DNA of 64,000 nucleotides from Straminergon stramineum (lineage: Eukaryota; Streptophyta; Bryopsida; Hypnales; Calliergonaceae): positions 18,044,501 to 18,108,500 of the forward strand of contig OY987268.1 of NCBI GenBank assembly GCA_963920665.1. Reading direction: 5' to 3'. Below the pieces are notes generated by a model, which saw only the letters and a list, made by a program, of their open reading frames with translations, did no database searches and had not been told where the DNA came from. This document shows positions 1 through 12,084 of this stretch, piece by piece (position 1 is the stretch's first letter; each line of letters starts with the position of its first letter). A program made the translations under genes and the position numbers.

Positions 1-1040
1 TGAAACCAAAAATACATAATGCTCAAGTAGTGATCCTATAATGAAATTCTAAAAGTTGTTGTTGTTACCTATTTATAAAAAAATACCAATAAAGAGATAA
101 AATAGTTTATCCTCAATTCAAGGATAAAATTGAAATTGCGAAAGGTCTCAATATAACAAATATGGCCTCACTTGCTTGAGTGTTGTCTTTTGTGTCTGAC
201 TTGTATTTTTGGGAGGATAGTCATTCAATGTATCAAAGCATGAATTAATAAAATTAAAACTTGATACCGTCATCTAGTTTTTAAATTATTTTTCCACAAT
301 CTGCTATAGGAATTCAAATCCTGGTGTCAAGTTGTTAACAAAAGATGGGTGATAATCCGCATCCTTGTCACACCAGGTTCCATATCCGTATCTGTATAAA
401 AATGCGTATTTATATATGCCCAGTTGGACCCTGCCACGTCATTGGATTTTTAAATTAAAATTTTTTGTACTCCGGCTGTTTGGTTGGAGCCTTGGAGGGG
501 ACAAGTTAATCACAATAGCATCTGCAACTTGAATGAAACGATTTGTTGTTGTTGCGAGCACTGGGAGGAAATTTGAGGGAGATTTGGGTGTGTGGACATA
601 CCATAGAAACTGCAAGGTAAGAAATATGTAGATCCGGCATTGCTAGGCAGGCAATCATACAAGTGCATTTCTGGATGTTGGAGAGCGGAAGGTGTCTCAC
701 GTGGGTGCACTTACCTTACTAGTATTTAACTAAGCTCAGACGCGAAAGTCTTCAGTTTGTCGACAGTGAGAGCACGTACTGGCATCACGATTGTTTTTCC
801 TCAAGAAAAAACCACTTTAGATTTAAATTCGTAAAACCGTCCTACTGAACTGCGTATTGAACTTCTACTCTTGATTCCCGCAAACATTATCATCTTCCAA
901 TTGGAGTGATACAGTCTCGAACGAAATCAAGTGAAAGCAGATCTGCAATTGGCTGGAACTTGCTGCCGGCCTTGCAGATATCGATGTACGTGATCAGACA
1001 CCAAATTTCGTAGCAACAGCTAGACTGATCATCACGATCG
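1..1040. other. Intergenic, no gene recognised
   Basis: Only short chance ORFs occur here and none resembles a known family. The last few hundred bases lead into the repeat block shared with the U2 locus. Confidence 0.5.
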
Positions 1041-1340
1041 ACTGTGCAAGCCATTTGTTTTCCCAGTACGTGCTACAACGTACCCTAGCTACAACCCTCT
1101 CGAGCGACACTCTTTACTTGTTGCACGTTCCCTGTAAATCTAGGGAATCTGTCATTCCGTTTGCACATCTAATTCCACAACTTCCATATGTCAAGAAAAA
1201 TCTGTCAGGTTGTGTTCACGATCGAGTGAGTGCCGATCGATTAAGTCTTTTCTAACCAGTCATTAGAGGATCGAGGGTGAAATGTTCTTGGGTGTGCTTT
1301 ACTGTATCACACCGACGTTTATGCTTGATATTCATGCTTC
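1040..1340 (-). repeat. U2-locus upstream block, copy A (inverted)
   Basis: Read on the minus strand this block matches 5985-6240 and the corresponding part of 7950-8530. Shared landmarks are the stretch ATTTGTTTTYCC, the stretch CTCGAGCGACACT, and AACTTCCAYATGTC. It lies about 460 bases upstream of a decayed U2 5' end at about 1802, much as copy C lies about 370 bases upstream of the U2 at 7578. I infer a DNA-level duplication of the U2 locus rather than retroposition. Confidence 0.75.
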
Positions 1341-1742
1341 CATTTCATCAGATCGATTCGTAAACTCTCATATTACTCAGAAGTTTTCTTTGCATTGAGG
1401 ACTTCGTTATAAATATACTGGACAACCTTCCAGAAATTGATACCGGTAGTCTTCTGACCTGGAGGGGTTGATGTTGAAGGCATCAAAAATCAAGCCAGTA
1501 ATTGCGTGGTGGATTTGGAACTATACAGGGGAGAGTAGGGTTGTATCAGGTGCCTGATTTTACATCATTAGACCTTCTGAAACTGTGAGTTGCTCAAGGT
1601 GATCGACTGGAGTACTGGACTCATGTGACAACTCTTACTTCGGTACAAGAGCAAGTTGTACCTCTTGAAGAATAGGTCAACCAGCTATTCATCAAGCAAG
1701 CGTCAATATATAAACCTAAATTAAAGTGGAGTCAACTTTTCC

Positions 1743-1753
1743 ATCCCATGAGG
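1743..1753 (+). promoter_or_regulatory. U2-type upstream sequence element, relic copy
   Basis: The bases ATCCCATGAGG are identical to the element upstream of the 7383-7578 U2, and the following TTGC is also shared. The plant snRNA USE consensus is RTCCCACATCG, which this matches at its first half only. The TATA box expected downstream has decayed to GTAATGTAAG. Confidence 0.55.
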
Positions 1754-1801
1754 ATTGCAGTACGCATGGGTAATGTAAGATTTGAGCTTTGAATGCAGAG
1801 A

Positions 1802-1840
1802 TGTACCCTTCTCGATTGGCCTTTTGGCTACGATCAAGAG
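1802..1840 (+). pseudogene. U2 snRNA 5'-end relic
   Basis: The run from CCCTTCTCG through GGCCTTTTGGCTACGATCAAG matches the conserved first 30 or so bases of U2 (stem I and start of the branch-recognition region), with three extra bases inside stem I and one substitution. The sequence then departs from U2. Together with the shared upstream block and promoter element, this is a truncated and decayed duplicate of the U2 gene, not a processed copy. Confidence 0.7.
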
Positions 1841-4800
1841 CAAGGAAACTGAACCTATTGCCATCCCTTTAAGAAAATCTCCTCTTATCAAGAGTCATAA
1901 TTGATTAATTTGAAGAAAATCTCAGTGGAAAAGAATTAATCTGAAAATTGTCATATTTGAATATTCTACTAATATTTTTAGTACTAGCTACATACTAGTA
2001 TCCCTATACATATACTAAAACTATTCTTCAAAAAGGAGGAATCCAAAGGATGAAAGTCTATTAATATCTCAAAAGGTGAGTGGACTTCAATAGAATTGTA
2101 TTATAAACATGTTGGTTTTGGGTCAAAAAGTAGGTTTGGGAATGCGGTGTTCTACACCAATATTGTGTTTTGCAAGATTGTCGGTAACATTGAGATAAAT
2201 CATACTATTGAATAAGTCACACCTAGTTAACTAAACTTTCTATATGAATGAAAAAATTAACTAAAACTTCAAGATTGCAATAGACAAAAATTAAAATCTT
2301 CTAATGGTGGTAACTCATGTTTCACCATAACCATCTTCTACGCCATGACGTGCCTTGACATTGGAGTCTTAAGAAGATATTGTAGTTATTTCTCTCGTAC
2401 TTTCGTCTTAAAAAGAAATTGTAGTTCAATGGGTTCGTTGAAATCCTGACGTGGGCAATGGATCGGTGGTTCAATGAACTTCTTGAACTTTTTTCTCCAC
2501 CTCAAAATATCTCAAAATGGTGATTACAAAAGTTGAGCCAGTTTGTTGGCAACTACTACCCCTCTGTGTGACTCCAAATAAGTCATCGGTTACCAAGTGG
2601 TATTGGTCCCTGCTAAAAGCATTGTTGAAGATCCAAGAATACATAACATTGTTAACCAATGTTGGGGGTCCATTATGCTCTTCTCAAATGCAAGAGCCCT
2701 GAGCGTTGAATTTACTAGGCCATTCATACAAGATCAATGTTGTTTGTCATTCTCTATTGGCTTTGAGAGTTTGAGTAATAGAAGATGGCCAATTCACCCC
2801 CAATTTGTAGACTTGTCCATTAGCCCAACCAAAGTTACATCCACAAAGTCTATGTCATGCTTGGGATTATAACTTAATCCCCTCCCAAGCATCTAGGGGC
2901 GAATTATACCTCCACTAGAGGGTGAGGATTCACTTGGTTAACAATGTTATGTACATGAAGATATCCCTTTTGTGTGACCCAAGAAAATTAGGCCACCTCA
3001 TCTTTTAAACAAACATACTTTTGTAGAGACATCGACTTACTTAAATTTTGGAAGGAGCCTTGTACAACCACTAAATAATGTTATGAAGATGACAATTACT
3101 TATATTCTAGTGAAGTAACATATACTTCACAAATTCATCAATGTTTGAACAAAAAATCACTTTCTAGTTACATTTAAGGCATTTTCTCATCAAAAATTTG
3201 AAATGTCACCCACTTTTTTTGTTGGAATGGAAACATTTTGTTGAAATGAGTCTACTTTTTGAACACTTAATATAAATAAATTATTTGAAAATGGTCTAAT
3301 TTGGCCTCATTTTTTTGCCAATTATCCATGAGTAGCGCCGATGAGGTATAGGACCATGGGTGAGGACTTTGGCTTAAAGTTGTAGCATGTTACTAGATTT
3401 CAAATACTTTTATTGTCCTCTATGTCTTTGTTTGATGGATCCATATTAGTCAAGTCCTTACATTGTAATTTCATTCTAAGAACTTACATATTCACTTTTC
3501 AATTCAATTCATGCATCATTGTTTAGTGATGAAGATAATTATGTATAGATGTAATTGTCCAAAGCATGACACAATTTTTATTATGTGGTGGCACTTTCTT
3601 CAATTATATGAAACCATTTGGGATACTCTTGCTATGTAGATGAAAACACGAAAAAAATAACTATAACATCTTTTTAAGAATCTTGCATCAAGGCTTAGAA
3701 GATGGTAATTATGATAGAAGAGGTACCATCAATAAAAGATTTCAATTTGTATCTCATGCAATCTTACAATAATTGTCGACTTATTCATTTGCAGAGAAAG
3801 TTTAAACTAGCTGGATGCAATTGATTTCATTCAATAATATTATTTATCTTCGCATTTCCACCAATCTTGAAAAACATACCTTTCAATAATAATGCTCTTC
3901 TTTCTTGTTTATGAATGTTGGAAGAGAATCAAGTGAAAGAGAGAAGAAAAGATAGATACCATTTTGTGAACCATCTAATAGCAATGCTCATTTACTATAT
4001 GAAGGCCTATCTATTTCCAATATGACAATGACCTTTCTTACAATATAAGCTTTGGAGTCAAGTTTAGAAATAGTGCATAGAAAGTAGACTATTATTTAAA
4101 AAAACATTAAGTTTGAATTTGAATCTTGTAATCCCAAGTTAAATAAGAAAATATGCAAACAAGAAAAAGGAATTGAATCCTATAACCAACTCTTCAAAGT
4201 GACTTTGGTGAGTGCCAAAACAAGACCCACAGACATGAACTTGATCTGTTACTTTTGAAAGTGTTAGCAATTACAACTGGACGAGTTTTCAAGAAATTAT
4301 TTTATTACCATTAATCAATTCTACCTTCCTTAACTCCTAAATGTCCAAGGCACCACATTTGGATGTCAACAAAGCTTTATTTTTAACATTTTAAAGGATG
4401 GACATCTTTTCAAGTCTATATCATTATCATCAACAATCCAATTTTGAATTTGATTGTTTTAAATTTATCTATTCAAGATTTTGTACAAGGATAACCATTG
4501 CAAAATATCCACCCCAAAAACAAAAATCAGAACACAATACAGAAGACTCCGCCCACACCAAATCAAGTCAAAGAAACTTAGGGCAACCGAATATTGGTAG
4601 TCCTGGAGTCTCCACTCAAAAATAATTCAACAATGAAAAGTGGTGCAAAACTGGAAGAACGAATCACAAAGACCCCACCCCACCCCAAGAATCGGTAGTA
4701 CCCTAGACTGCACACAAATTCAAATCAATGAAAACTAGAGCAACCAAAAAATCGGTAGTCCCGTAATTATCTCCAAATCAAAGCAAATGAAAAGTAGCAT

Positions 4801-4880
4801 AAAACTCGAGGAACAAATCACAAATTCAAAACACGCAACATCCTACACTGCAAAATTGGTAGCTCTGTACAAACCACACA
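1841..4880. other. AT-rich intergenic stretch
   Basis: No gene is recognised. The stretch holds a 20-base perfect inverted repeat (2640-2659 and 2934-2953) and, from about 4580 to 4870, weakly repeated units marked by RTCGGTAGTMC-like phrases spaced roughly 60-100 bases apart. Confidence 0.5.
2640..2953. repeat. Possible MITE with 20-base inverted ends
   Basis: TACATAACATTGTTAACCAA at 2640-2659 is repeated as its perfect reverse complement at 2934-2953, enclosing about 274 bases. No convincing target duplication is visible and the inner sequence is not self-complementary, so the element status is uncertain. Confidence 0.35.
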
Positions 4881-4885
4881 CACGA

Positions 4886-5165
4886 GGGGTTAGTGTGTTA
4901 AAAAAATAAGGATATAGGTGCGAACAACCACTATTTTATAAGGGGGTATGAATTATTTTTTAATTTATTTTTTCACATGCTATCATTATGTAATTTTCTA
5001 ATGGGACCTATTATTCCATACCCTATAGTACATTAAAGACATCCAAGGCCATTTTTAATACCCTATATTACTCTAAACCCATTTATAATTTTTAGCCCCC
5101 ATTTTTCTAACATACCCTATCATCTGTTCGCACATATGTTGCTACTCCAACTGCTAACTACCCCC
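4886..5165. repeat. Possible foldback/MITE, about 280 bases
   Basis: The left end carries ATAGGTGCGAACA followed by a GGGGGTATG motif; the right end read in reverse carries ATATGTGCGAACA followed by AGGGTATG. The order of motifs is mirrored, with several mismatches. No clear target duplication. Confidence 0.4.
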
Positions 5166-5984
5166 TTGAGCACACAAAATCAAGGCAAATCAAATCAAGG
5201 CAAAATGAGAAGAAAATGATCACAGACACAAGACACGCACAATTATCCTGTTACTCTCCACACAGAACCATGTCAACTCATGCAGGAAACAGTGTCTTCA
5301 TTGTCATCGTAAAGAGATCATCACTTTGACCGTAGAGAAATCTCCCCACAAATCATGGAAAAGATTCAAGTCGTCCGTCTAAAATTTCTGAAAACAAAGC
5401 AATTTTACTGAAGCCCGGACAGGTATCTTCACGACTTCAACATAGAAAGCCGAAGGTTGATACCAAAGAATGCAGATAAAAATGAATCTAGAATACAAAC
5501 TAATTAAAGCTTTCTGATCAAGCAGGTTGATCTTGACCTGAAGCATGTGCAGGATTTGTTGTGAAATTCCTGGTTTCAGTGCCAATCCTGACAGCAAATA
5601 AGATACATGCAGTAGATATGAGATTGATAATCACCGCTAGATTGGAAACCCAATACAATGACAAATCAAACCACTTTAAATAAGCTCATTTTAAATTATT
5701 TTTCCCCCTGTTCGTGATTATGAAGCCGTAATTTCATTCTGAACACAACGTAACTATCAATGATTTGATGAAGCAAAACTGGATAGCACATAGAAACGAA
5801 CCAATGCCAAAGTACGCACCCAATTTTGTGGTTTCCTTTCATTTGTAAGTGGTGACAGAGTACTGCTCATTACCGTAGCAACATTAAAGTTGCCACACCG
5901 GGTTCGGAATGCTGTTGGAGAATCGCCCCTCGGCTTGGCCAGTGCTGAAAACGTGGCAACACACAAATGTCAGCACTGTCTGTA
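5166..5984. other. Intergenic, no gene recognised
   Basis: The ORFs of about 70 codons here have no recognisable family. No U2 relic was found at the place expected from the arrangement of copies A and C. Confidence 0.45.
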
Positions 5985-6550
5985 CTGAACAGTACAGGTG
6001 AGTGATCCAAGTACATATAACCCACTCTTATGACACTGCTTAGAAGGGACGGAATGCACTCTCACTCGTGAACACAACATGACAGATTTTTCTAGACATG
6101 TGGAAGTTGTTGAATTAGATATGCCAATAAAATGACAGATTCTGTAAATAATTAGATAGGGTATGTTCAAGAAGTAAACAGTGTCGCTCGAGATGGTTGA
6201 TGTTTGCATTGTAGCGCAGGGAAAAACAAATGGCTTCCACAGCCGTGATGTCTCTTGCAATGAAATTTGGTGAGCAATTGAGCATGTAGATATCTGTGAG
6301 CCACACTTCTGCACCCACTGAGCTGATCAATTGTAAGATTTTCAAAAGGACCTTCTGTTCAGCACTTAATTGCCAGCATGGACCTCCAAATCATTTTCGT
6401 GTAATTCGATTCATTTGTCTAATGCAAATATAATCACAAATATAATTTGCGTGCAGAAAGCGTTCAGTTCGGTGTCTCAAAGATTCTCCATTTGGGAAGC
6501 AGGATGCCCTCTGACAAGGAACTGAAGTAAGCAGTCAATAGAATGTGACT
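5985..6550 (+). repeat. U2-locus upstream block, copy B
   Basis: Aligns by eye along its whole length with 7950-8530. Shared landmarks include GTACAGGTGAGTGATCCAAG, the phrase GCCAGCATGG followed by YCCTCCAA, and GACAAGGAACTGAA near the end. It lies downstream of the minus-strand U2 at 7383-7578 and has no U2 of its own nearby. Confidence 0.75.
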
Positions 6551-7382
6551 CGTGTCTCAAATTGAACCAATGCTGCTAAGTTAGAACAAAAATTTCATTC
6601 TGGTAAAGGTAATTTCAAGCTTATTTCCACAGTCATATTCTTTTATCAATCAGCAATGGTGGCGCACTGGTGGCACCTCTTATCAAAGTTTGACAATATC
6701 AATTTTCGCTATATAATTGGCGGATATTCACGACATTGACACTCTCCAAGGCAGGCGCCTTGAAACCGAAACCTACACCAATTCTAGTTTTCCGAGCCTT
6801 GAATGTGCAGTTAGGACTCCAAAATAACGAAACTGTAGATGGAACGGCTAACTTCAAAGCACCAAATTTCTGATTTTCAAGTGCACAGGGGTCAAAAACT
6901 ATGAAAACCTGTAATATGTAGATTAAAGAGTCCAGTCTGGAAAGTGTTCTCTTGAAATTTCGCCATAATTTTATCAATTACGCAGACATCACAAAGTCCT
7001 AGGGATAATCAATGCCAGGATTGCTGCCAGTTTCCACCTCAAGGTTGCAAGCTTCCACTATCATCAAGCATTGTCGGTGCACTTAGTGATTCAAACTCCA
7101 AGAGTGTTACCTCTGCGGAGTAGGAAGAAAATCCTTACAATCGTCATAAGAATCATTACATCCGATGCGACATCTTTGCCGACTAATTTAGTTCCTGAGT
7201 TCTATTCAATTTGTGAGAATTTGATTATCATGTGTATCAAGCATTGATATACTCAAGTAGTTTCAGAGTACGACATGTCATGTAGTTCAATAATTTGAAC
7301 GATATGACGCGAAATCATAGAGTAAACAATCACTAGTTGTTTAGTCCAGTTTTGGGTTTGATTGGATCCCTTCTATGAGGGA

Positions 7383-7578
7383 GAAGGGCTGCGCCAGCCT
7401 GGGTGAATGTGCGATACCAAGACGACACGCACGAGTCTCTGCAGCAAGCTGCCAGAGGGACCCGCACCCGCTGAAAAATTAGGTTATTATCATGGGATTC
7501 GATGAACCCCGTATCAGATATTAAGCTGATAAGAACGAATATGACACTTGATCTTGGCCAAAAGGCCGAGGAAGGAAC
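7383..7578 (-). ncRNA. U2 snRNA gene or recent pseudogene
   Basis: U2 pairs with the intron branch site in the spliceosome. Reading the minus strand from 7578, the sequence follows U2: CCTCGGCCTTTTGGCCAAG, then GATCAAGTG, then TTCTTATCAGCTTAATATC and TGATACG. An AATTTTT-type Sm region follows, then a stem-loop closed by CAGCTTGCTG, then a GTGCG...CGCAC stem-loop. Length fits plant U2 (about 196 bases). The invariant branch-recognition hexamer GUAGUA reads GUCAUA here, with two more changes just after it, so the RNA may not work in canonical splicing. The 3' end is approximate. Confidence 0.75.
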
Positions 7579-7602
7579 ATCTCGATCTCCTGAGCCCAGT
7601 GT

Positions 7603-7609
7603 TTATATA
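7603..7609 (-). promoter_or_regulatory. TATA box of the U2 gene
   Basis: TATATAA on the minus strand lies about 25-31 bases upstream of the U2 5' end, as in plant snRNA promoters. Confidence 0.65.
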
Positions 7610-7637
7610 ACCATTGCCAACCCCTTAGTAGCGCAAA

Positions 7638-7648
7638 CCTCATGGGAT
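7638..7648 (-). promoter_or_regulatory. Upstream sequence element (USE) of the U2 gene
   Basis: ATCCCATGAGG on the minus strand lies about 60-70 bases upstream of the U2 start and 28 bases upstream of the TATA box. The plant consensus is RTCCCACATCG, usually 33-34 bases from the TATA box in Pol II-type genes. The same 11 bases precede the U2 relic at 1802, which supports a real conserved element. Confidence 0.55.
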
Positions 7649-7949
7649 AGCAATGCTGATTTCACTTTAATTTGGGTTTTTTGACTCCCGCTTGAAGAAG
7701 CACGTGAGAAGTTTCGCACATTGATCAATGGCTAGACATCTTAAGCTTCTAGAGTGAAGACATCTTGCACAAATCGTAATTGAAGATTCAAATATCGGTG
7801 TAAAATTAAGTCAGAATACTATCAAAGTCCTGGAAGGTTGTTCAGTTTATAACTGTGCATGTCAACAACGTCAACAAAAGTTGTGAGAGTTTTGCAAACC
7901 TCATGAAATTGAAGCATAATTTTCAAGCACAAAATGTCGGTGGGGATGA

Positions 7950-8530
7950 AGTACAGGTGAGTGATCCAAGGAGCAACTGTAATCCCTCTAGTGACACTGC
8001 TGAGTGATCCTAACAGACTTCTAAGTGCACTCTTATGACTTGTTCATGACAGGTTTCTAATTTCTTGACCAGTGGAAGTTATCGAATTAATTAGGTATCC
8101 ATGTGCAATTTCAGAGTGTCATTAGAGAGGGTTGAGTGCAGAGCTAGGATGACAAATGCATGGCTTGCACAGCCTGAGAATTTGAGGTGTCACTTACAGT
8201 GAAATTCGGTGAGCAGGTAAGCTGCATCTTTGTACCACTCGATCGAGATTATGCACTGCGCGCATTAACTGATCATTTATAATAAAAACCCATCTGCTCA
8301 GCACATGCCAGCATGGTCCTCCAATTCTTTTTGGAAAATTTGGAGTGCCTTGACAGTGTTTGTGATCGTAAAAGTAATTTACTTCGCAGTCTAACAGAAA
8401 ATTAAGCTTCAGTTCAGTGCCTCCGAGAGATCCTTCAGTGGGTAGCTACTGTAGTGACAAGGAACTGAAAGGAAGTAGGCAGGCAATTCAGTAAATGTGA
8501 CCCTTGTCTCCAATTTGAACCATGTATAAT
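7950..8530 (+). repeat. U2-locus upstream block, copy C
   Basis: Matches copy B (5985-6550) in the same orientation and copy A (1040-1340) inverted. It sits about 370 bases upstream of the minus-strand U2 5' end. Sequence between it and the U2 (for example ACAACCTTCCAG near 7830) also has a counterpart at about 1420 in the A locus. Confidence 0.75.
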
Positions 8531-9046
8531 TCCATTGTATAAGTTAACTCATTTGACTGAAATTAACCTTGTCACATGCGGCGCGGGTGGCCAAGAAGCC
8601 GAGTGGTGAGTTGAGTTGAGTTGGAAATGAAGGGGAGTCTGGCGGGTTGCTTCTTCAGACTGGAACAAGGACTGATTAACTTCCTACCGCAAAGTCAACC
8701 GACCCACATTGCAAATTTTCATCTTCATTTTGCCACAAATATTTTAATATTTCCCATGCAACATTACTGTCACGACAACCAAAATTACATACCCGATCAA
8801 GAGATCAGTGTCTAAGTGTGAATGCAAACCAAGCCTAGCTACCAAACAAAGACCTTAGTCAAAGTGCTACCATGTGACACCGTTTGTGAGGAGGACCACT
8901 TCAATTCGTCTGCATAGTAGTCGGAATACCACCAAGTGGCGTACCGCACCACGCGGCGCATTTGTCCACTCTCTAGAACTCTTTGTTAGCCTCGTGATGG
9001 AAGAAACGTGCATATTCCCCTGGCATTCTGCCAAGCTAAGGGAACT

Positions 9047-9571
9047 TAAACCAGCCTATGACAGGCAGAACGAGTGGTTTGCCCTGTTGCCCATAAGCAA
9101 AAAAAAGTTCAGAGTTTTTTCCATCCAAAAGGCAAATGTGACAAATGGAGAGAGCAATTGAAAGTTGTTATGAATTTTGGAAGTGTGTTGTCCAACTGGC
9201 CCAAAAGACTCTAGTTACTACCCCAAAATCAACAAAAAGGGTATCCATAATGGTCACCTTACCATCTAATGAAAGCAATCATAATATTTCCTAACAAGGC
9301 TACAACATTTCTTAAGATGGCCACAACGTGAGGGAATAAAATAATCATTTCTTGTGATGAATTTACACTAAAAAGGTAAATGTTCCTAAAGTAGTCACTA
9401 ATAAAACCATCACTATGATCACCCAAGGTATTGATTTTGGCCACTAACCAACCTAATGTAGTCTTAATCTCATTTATTAGAAAATATATGTCATAGGTTG
9501 ATGTAAGACTCTAATGGCTCATTCCCTAGGTGCCTATTATGGGTGGTTTGCTTGTCAAAGGTTAGTTTACC
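9047..9571 (+). repeat. Dispersed repeat with inverted ends, copy 1
   Basis: Ends are inverted relatives of GGTAAACCAACCTATGACA (left end reads TAAACCAGCCTATGACA). The inner sequence matches 55303-55811 collinearly, sharing ATCCATAATGGTCA, AATATTTCCTAACA and CAACCTAATGTAG. The two copies are clearly one non-coding family, probably a MITE-like element. Direct target duplications were not seen. Confidence 0.6.
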
Positions 9572-9989
9572 TTATTGGAAGTCTCCATTCACCACCCATA
9601 GCATTAGAGAAAAATTCAGGTCACAAGATGCCTTGTACTTTTGCCTTGAAAATAAATTGTTTGATATATGGAAATGGTAAAAATCCATGTATATGGTCAA
9701 TTTGGCAAGTTGCCATCAAACTTGTGGGCCAATGGGCTCAAGGTGGTACATGTGAAGTTGGCATCAGAGCACTCATCCCCGACCTAGGTGGCAACAGCCA
9801 TGGGTCGCTTTACTATAACAACATGCTCCATGTTGGCACCTTACCACTCGAAGCACTGAAGATGGCCAATTTAAGTAGTATTAAGCTTGCCACTATTTTA
9901 TGAAATCCGCAAGTACCGATTGGCATTGGGTTCTGGTGTAGACAGGGTTTAGGGGTTTAGGATCAAGGGCCACCACCTTCTATCATTGT

Positions 9990-11130
9990 ACTCACATTGT
10001 ACCATGCAGTTGACAAGCATGGCAGAATGTAGAACAAATGTGACTAGGTCAGCAAGGAGATGCTTACGATGAGAACCTTGTACAAACTCAGAGAATTGTC
10101 TCTCGCCAAATGAGTTGGCTTCATTCATGTTGGCACAATGAGAGAGTTTTGGAATGGTGTAGGAATTTTCATGTACTTATGCACAGGACTTTTGATGTGG
10201 TTTGGAGATATGGCACTTTACTATGTTACGAACAGGGGACGAGGTAGTTCTTATACAATAGTTGTAGCTCTTGACGATAGATTTGCACCTGTTGTGAGGA
10301 AAGGGGTTCGAGTTGATCAACAATTGTCCAAATAAGAGTTTCCAGCCTTGAGAGATTCTGGGGCCATCAACATTGACTTATGGGTGGACGGTAATTTGTA
10401 CCCAACAGACCCAATCACTAGGAAGCCACCACAATTTCAGACGGTGAAGACTCTATTAGAATTTGTTTGTCACGAAGATTCTGGCCTTTTAGGATATACA
10501 AACCACCTTGCTAGCACCAACGACGCTGTGAAGGGCTTGGAACAAGAATTGGGGAAAACACGAGCTGCCTATCTTTAGGAAAAAATGAGCTTACACAATT
10601 CCATTGTACATTTAAGGCGGGACCTGAATGTTGCTAATAATAGGTGTGTTTTGTGTTCAGAGGAACTTCTTGTAGGTAGTTGAGAAGAGATTGTGACATT
10701 GAAGAGTGAATCCGACTCGTTGAGATCTTAATGTTTTGAGCTTCAACAAGACTTGGAGAGGAGTGAAGAAAATCATAGAAACAACCTTTTAACAGCATTT
10801 TGCGAGGGACAACAAGCTTCGGATCAAAAGTTGCTGCAATTGCAGCATGATCTCATGGAAGCTAAAAAGGCATTGCTAAAGTTTTAGAGGAAGATGGAAA
10901 GGATAGTCAACACTCCACTAAGTGTGCAATTGAGAGCATCTAAGGGTTTGTCTGAATTAGCCAAGAGTGGAGGCACAACAAGAGTGCACATTGCCAAGAT
11001 TTGAAGCCTGCTGCAACTAGCTATAGTTCAGACTGTGCATGCTAGAAACAAGACATCGAAAAGGAGGAAGTGTCTGTGTGGTGACAAGGATACACAAGAT
11101 GAGATAGGGCAAAAAGAAGGCAGAGACTGG
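9990..11130 (+). pseudogene. Decayed coiled-coil protein gene, family unknown
   Basis: From about 10250 one reading frame stays protein-like for some 290 codons but contains seven stops (TAA at 10333, TAG near 10576, then TGA, TAA, TAG, TGA, TGA). Each stop would be CAA, CAG or CGA before a C-to-T change. Between about 9990 and 10245 another frame is the better one, implying a frameshift. The later part is rich in E, K, L and Q with heptad-like spacing (for example LEQELGKTRAAYL and LQHDLMEAKKALLKF), suggesting a coiled coil. I do not recognise the family; it may be an ORF of a decayed transposon. Confidence 0.5.
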
Positions 11131-12084
11131 CAAGAGGCCTGAAGATGACACTAAGAACCCAAAAGCAAAGGTAGACTCACACCAAACCTCTTCACCCTTG
11201 GAAGAAGCAAAGAAAGTGCATGAAATGGCAAACTTGATTGAGTCACAAAAGGCAAAGGCAACGAAAAAAGAACTACAAACTAAGGTACAAGGCCCTGAAG
11301 ACAACTGATCTGACAATTCTTCTACAATGGACTCGACATCAATGTAGATTAGGTCCTTAGCAAAAGTAGATTTGGTGATTGAGAGTGTGTGCTTAGCCAA
11401 AGATTGATGACAAGCTTAGTAAATAGTATATAGTTCAATGAAGTAACAAATTGGAAGCGACTTTAGAGTTGCAATTCCTTCCATGTTTTGCCCTAAACAT
11501 TTGAAATGAAAGAAATATACATTTTGACATTGTTTTGGTACCCCTTGGCAACAACACATCACAAACTCACAATTGCTCTTCTTGTACACTCAACATTCTA
11601 ACACCACCCTTGAATACAAATACTCACATTAAATGAGTGGCTTTTGTCATTAGAAATGTGGAATACATACAAAATAGGCACTGTATTACATGAGGAGAAA
11701 AACAATGTACATATGACAAAAAACCAGCCTTGTAGTGTTTCCTATCACGGCTGTTGGTCACATATGTATAAGTCCATTTGGAATTCTCCTAGACATCGAA
11801 TTGTTCCCACCTTGGCATACAAGCACTTGTAGCAATAATTCTAATACATTTTGATACTTGCTAAGTCACTCTACCTACCAAGTACTAGTTCCCCTAGCTA
11901 GTAACTGCTACTATTTCAAAAGTCCAAAGAGGTAGGACTTGCGTTATAGTGTTGGCATTCTTGTGCCTATAGTTAATGTTGACATCAAGAAAGCTGAATT
12001 GACGGACCTTGAAGCGGAAATCCTTTAGAACAACATCACCCAAGGTGATGCAAACCTCTCAGCGAATATGTGACAATCGCCATG
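11131..12084. other. Intergenic up to the solo LTR
   Basis: No gene is recognised. The ORF of 127 codons on the minus strand near 11017-11400 lies opposite the tail of the pseudogene and appears to be its shadow. Confidence 0.5.
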
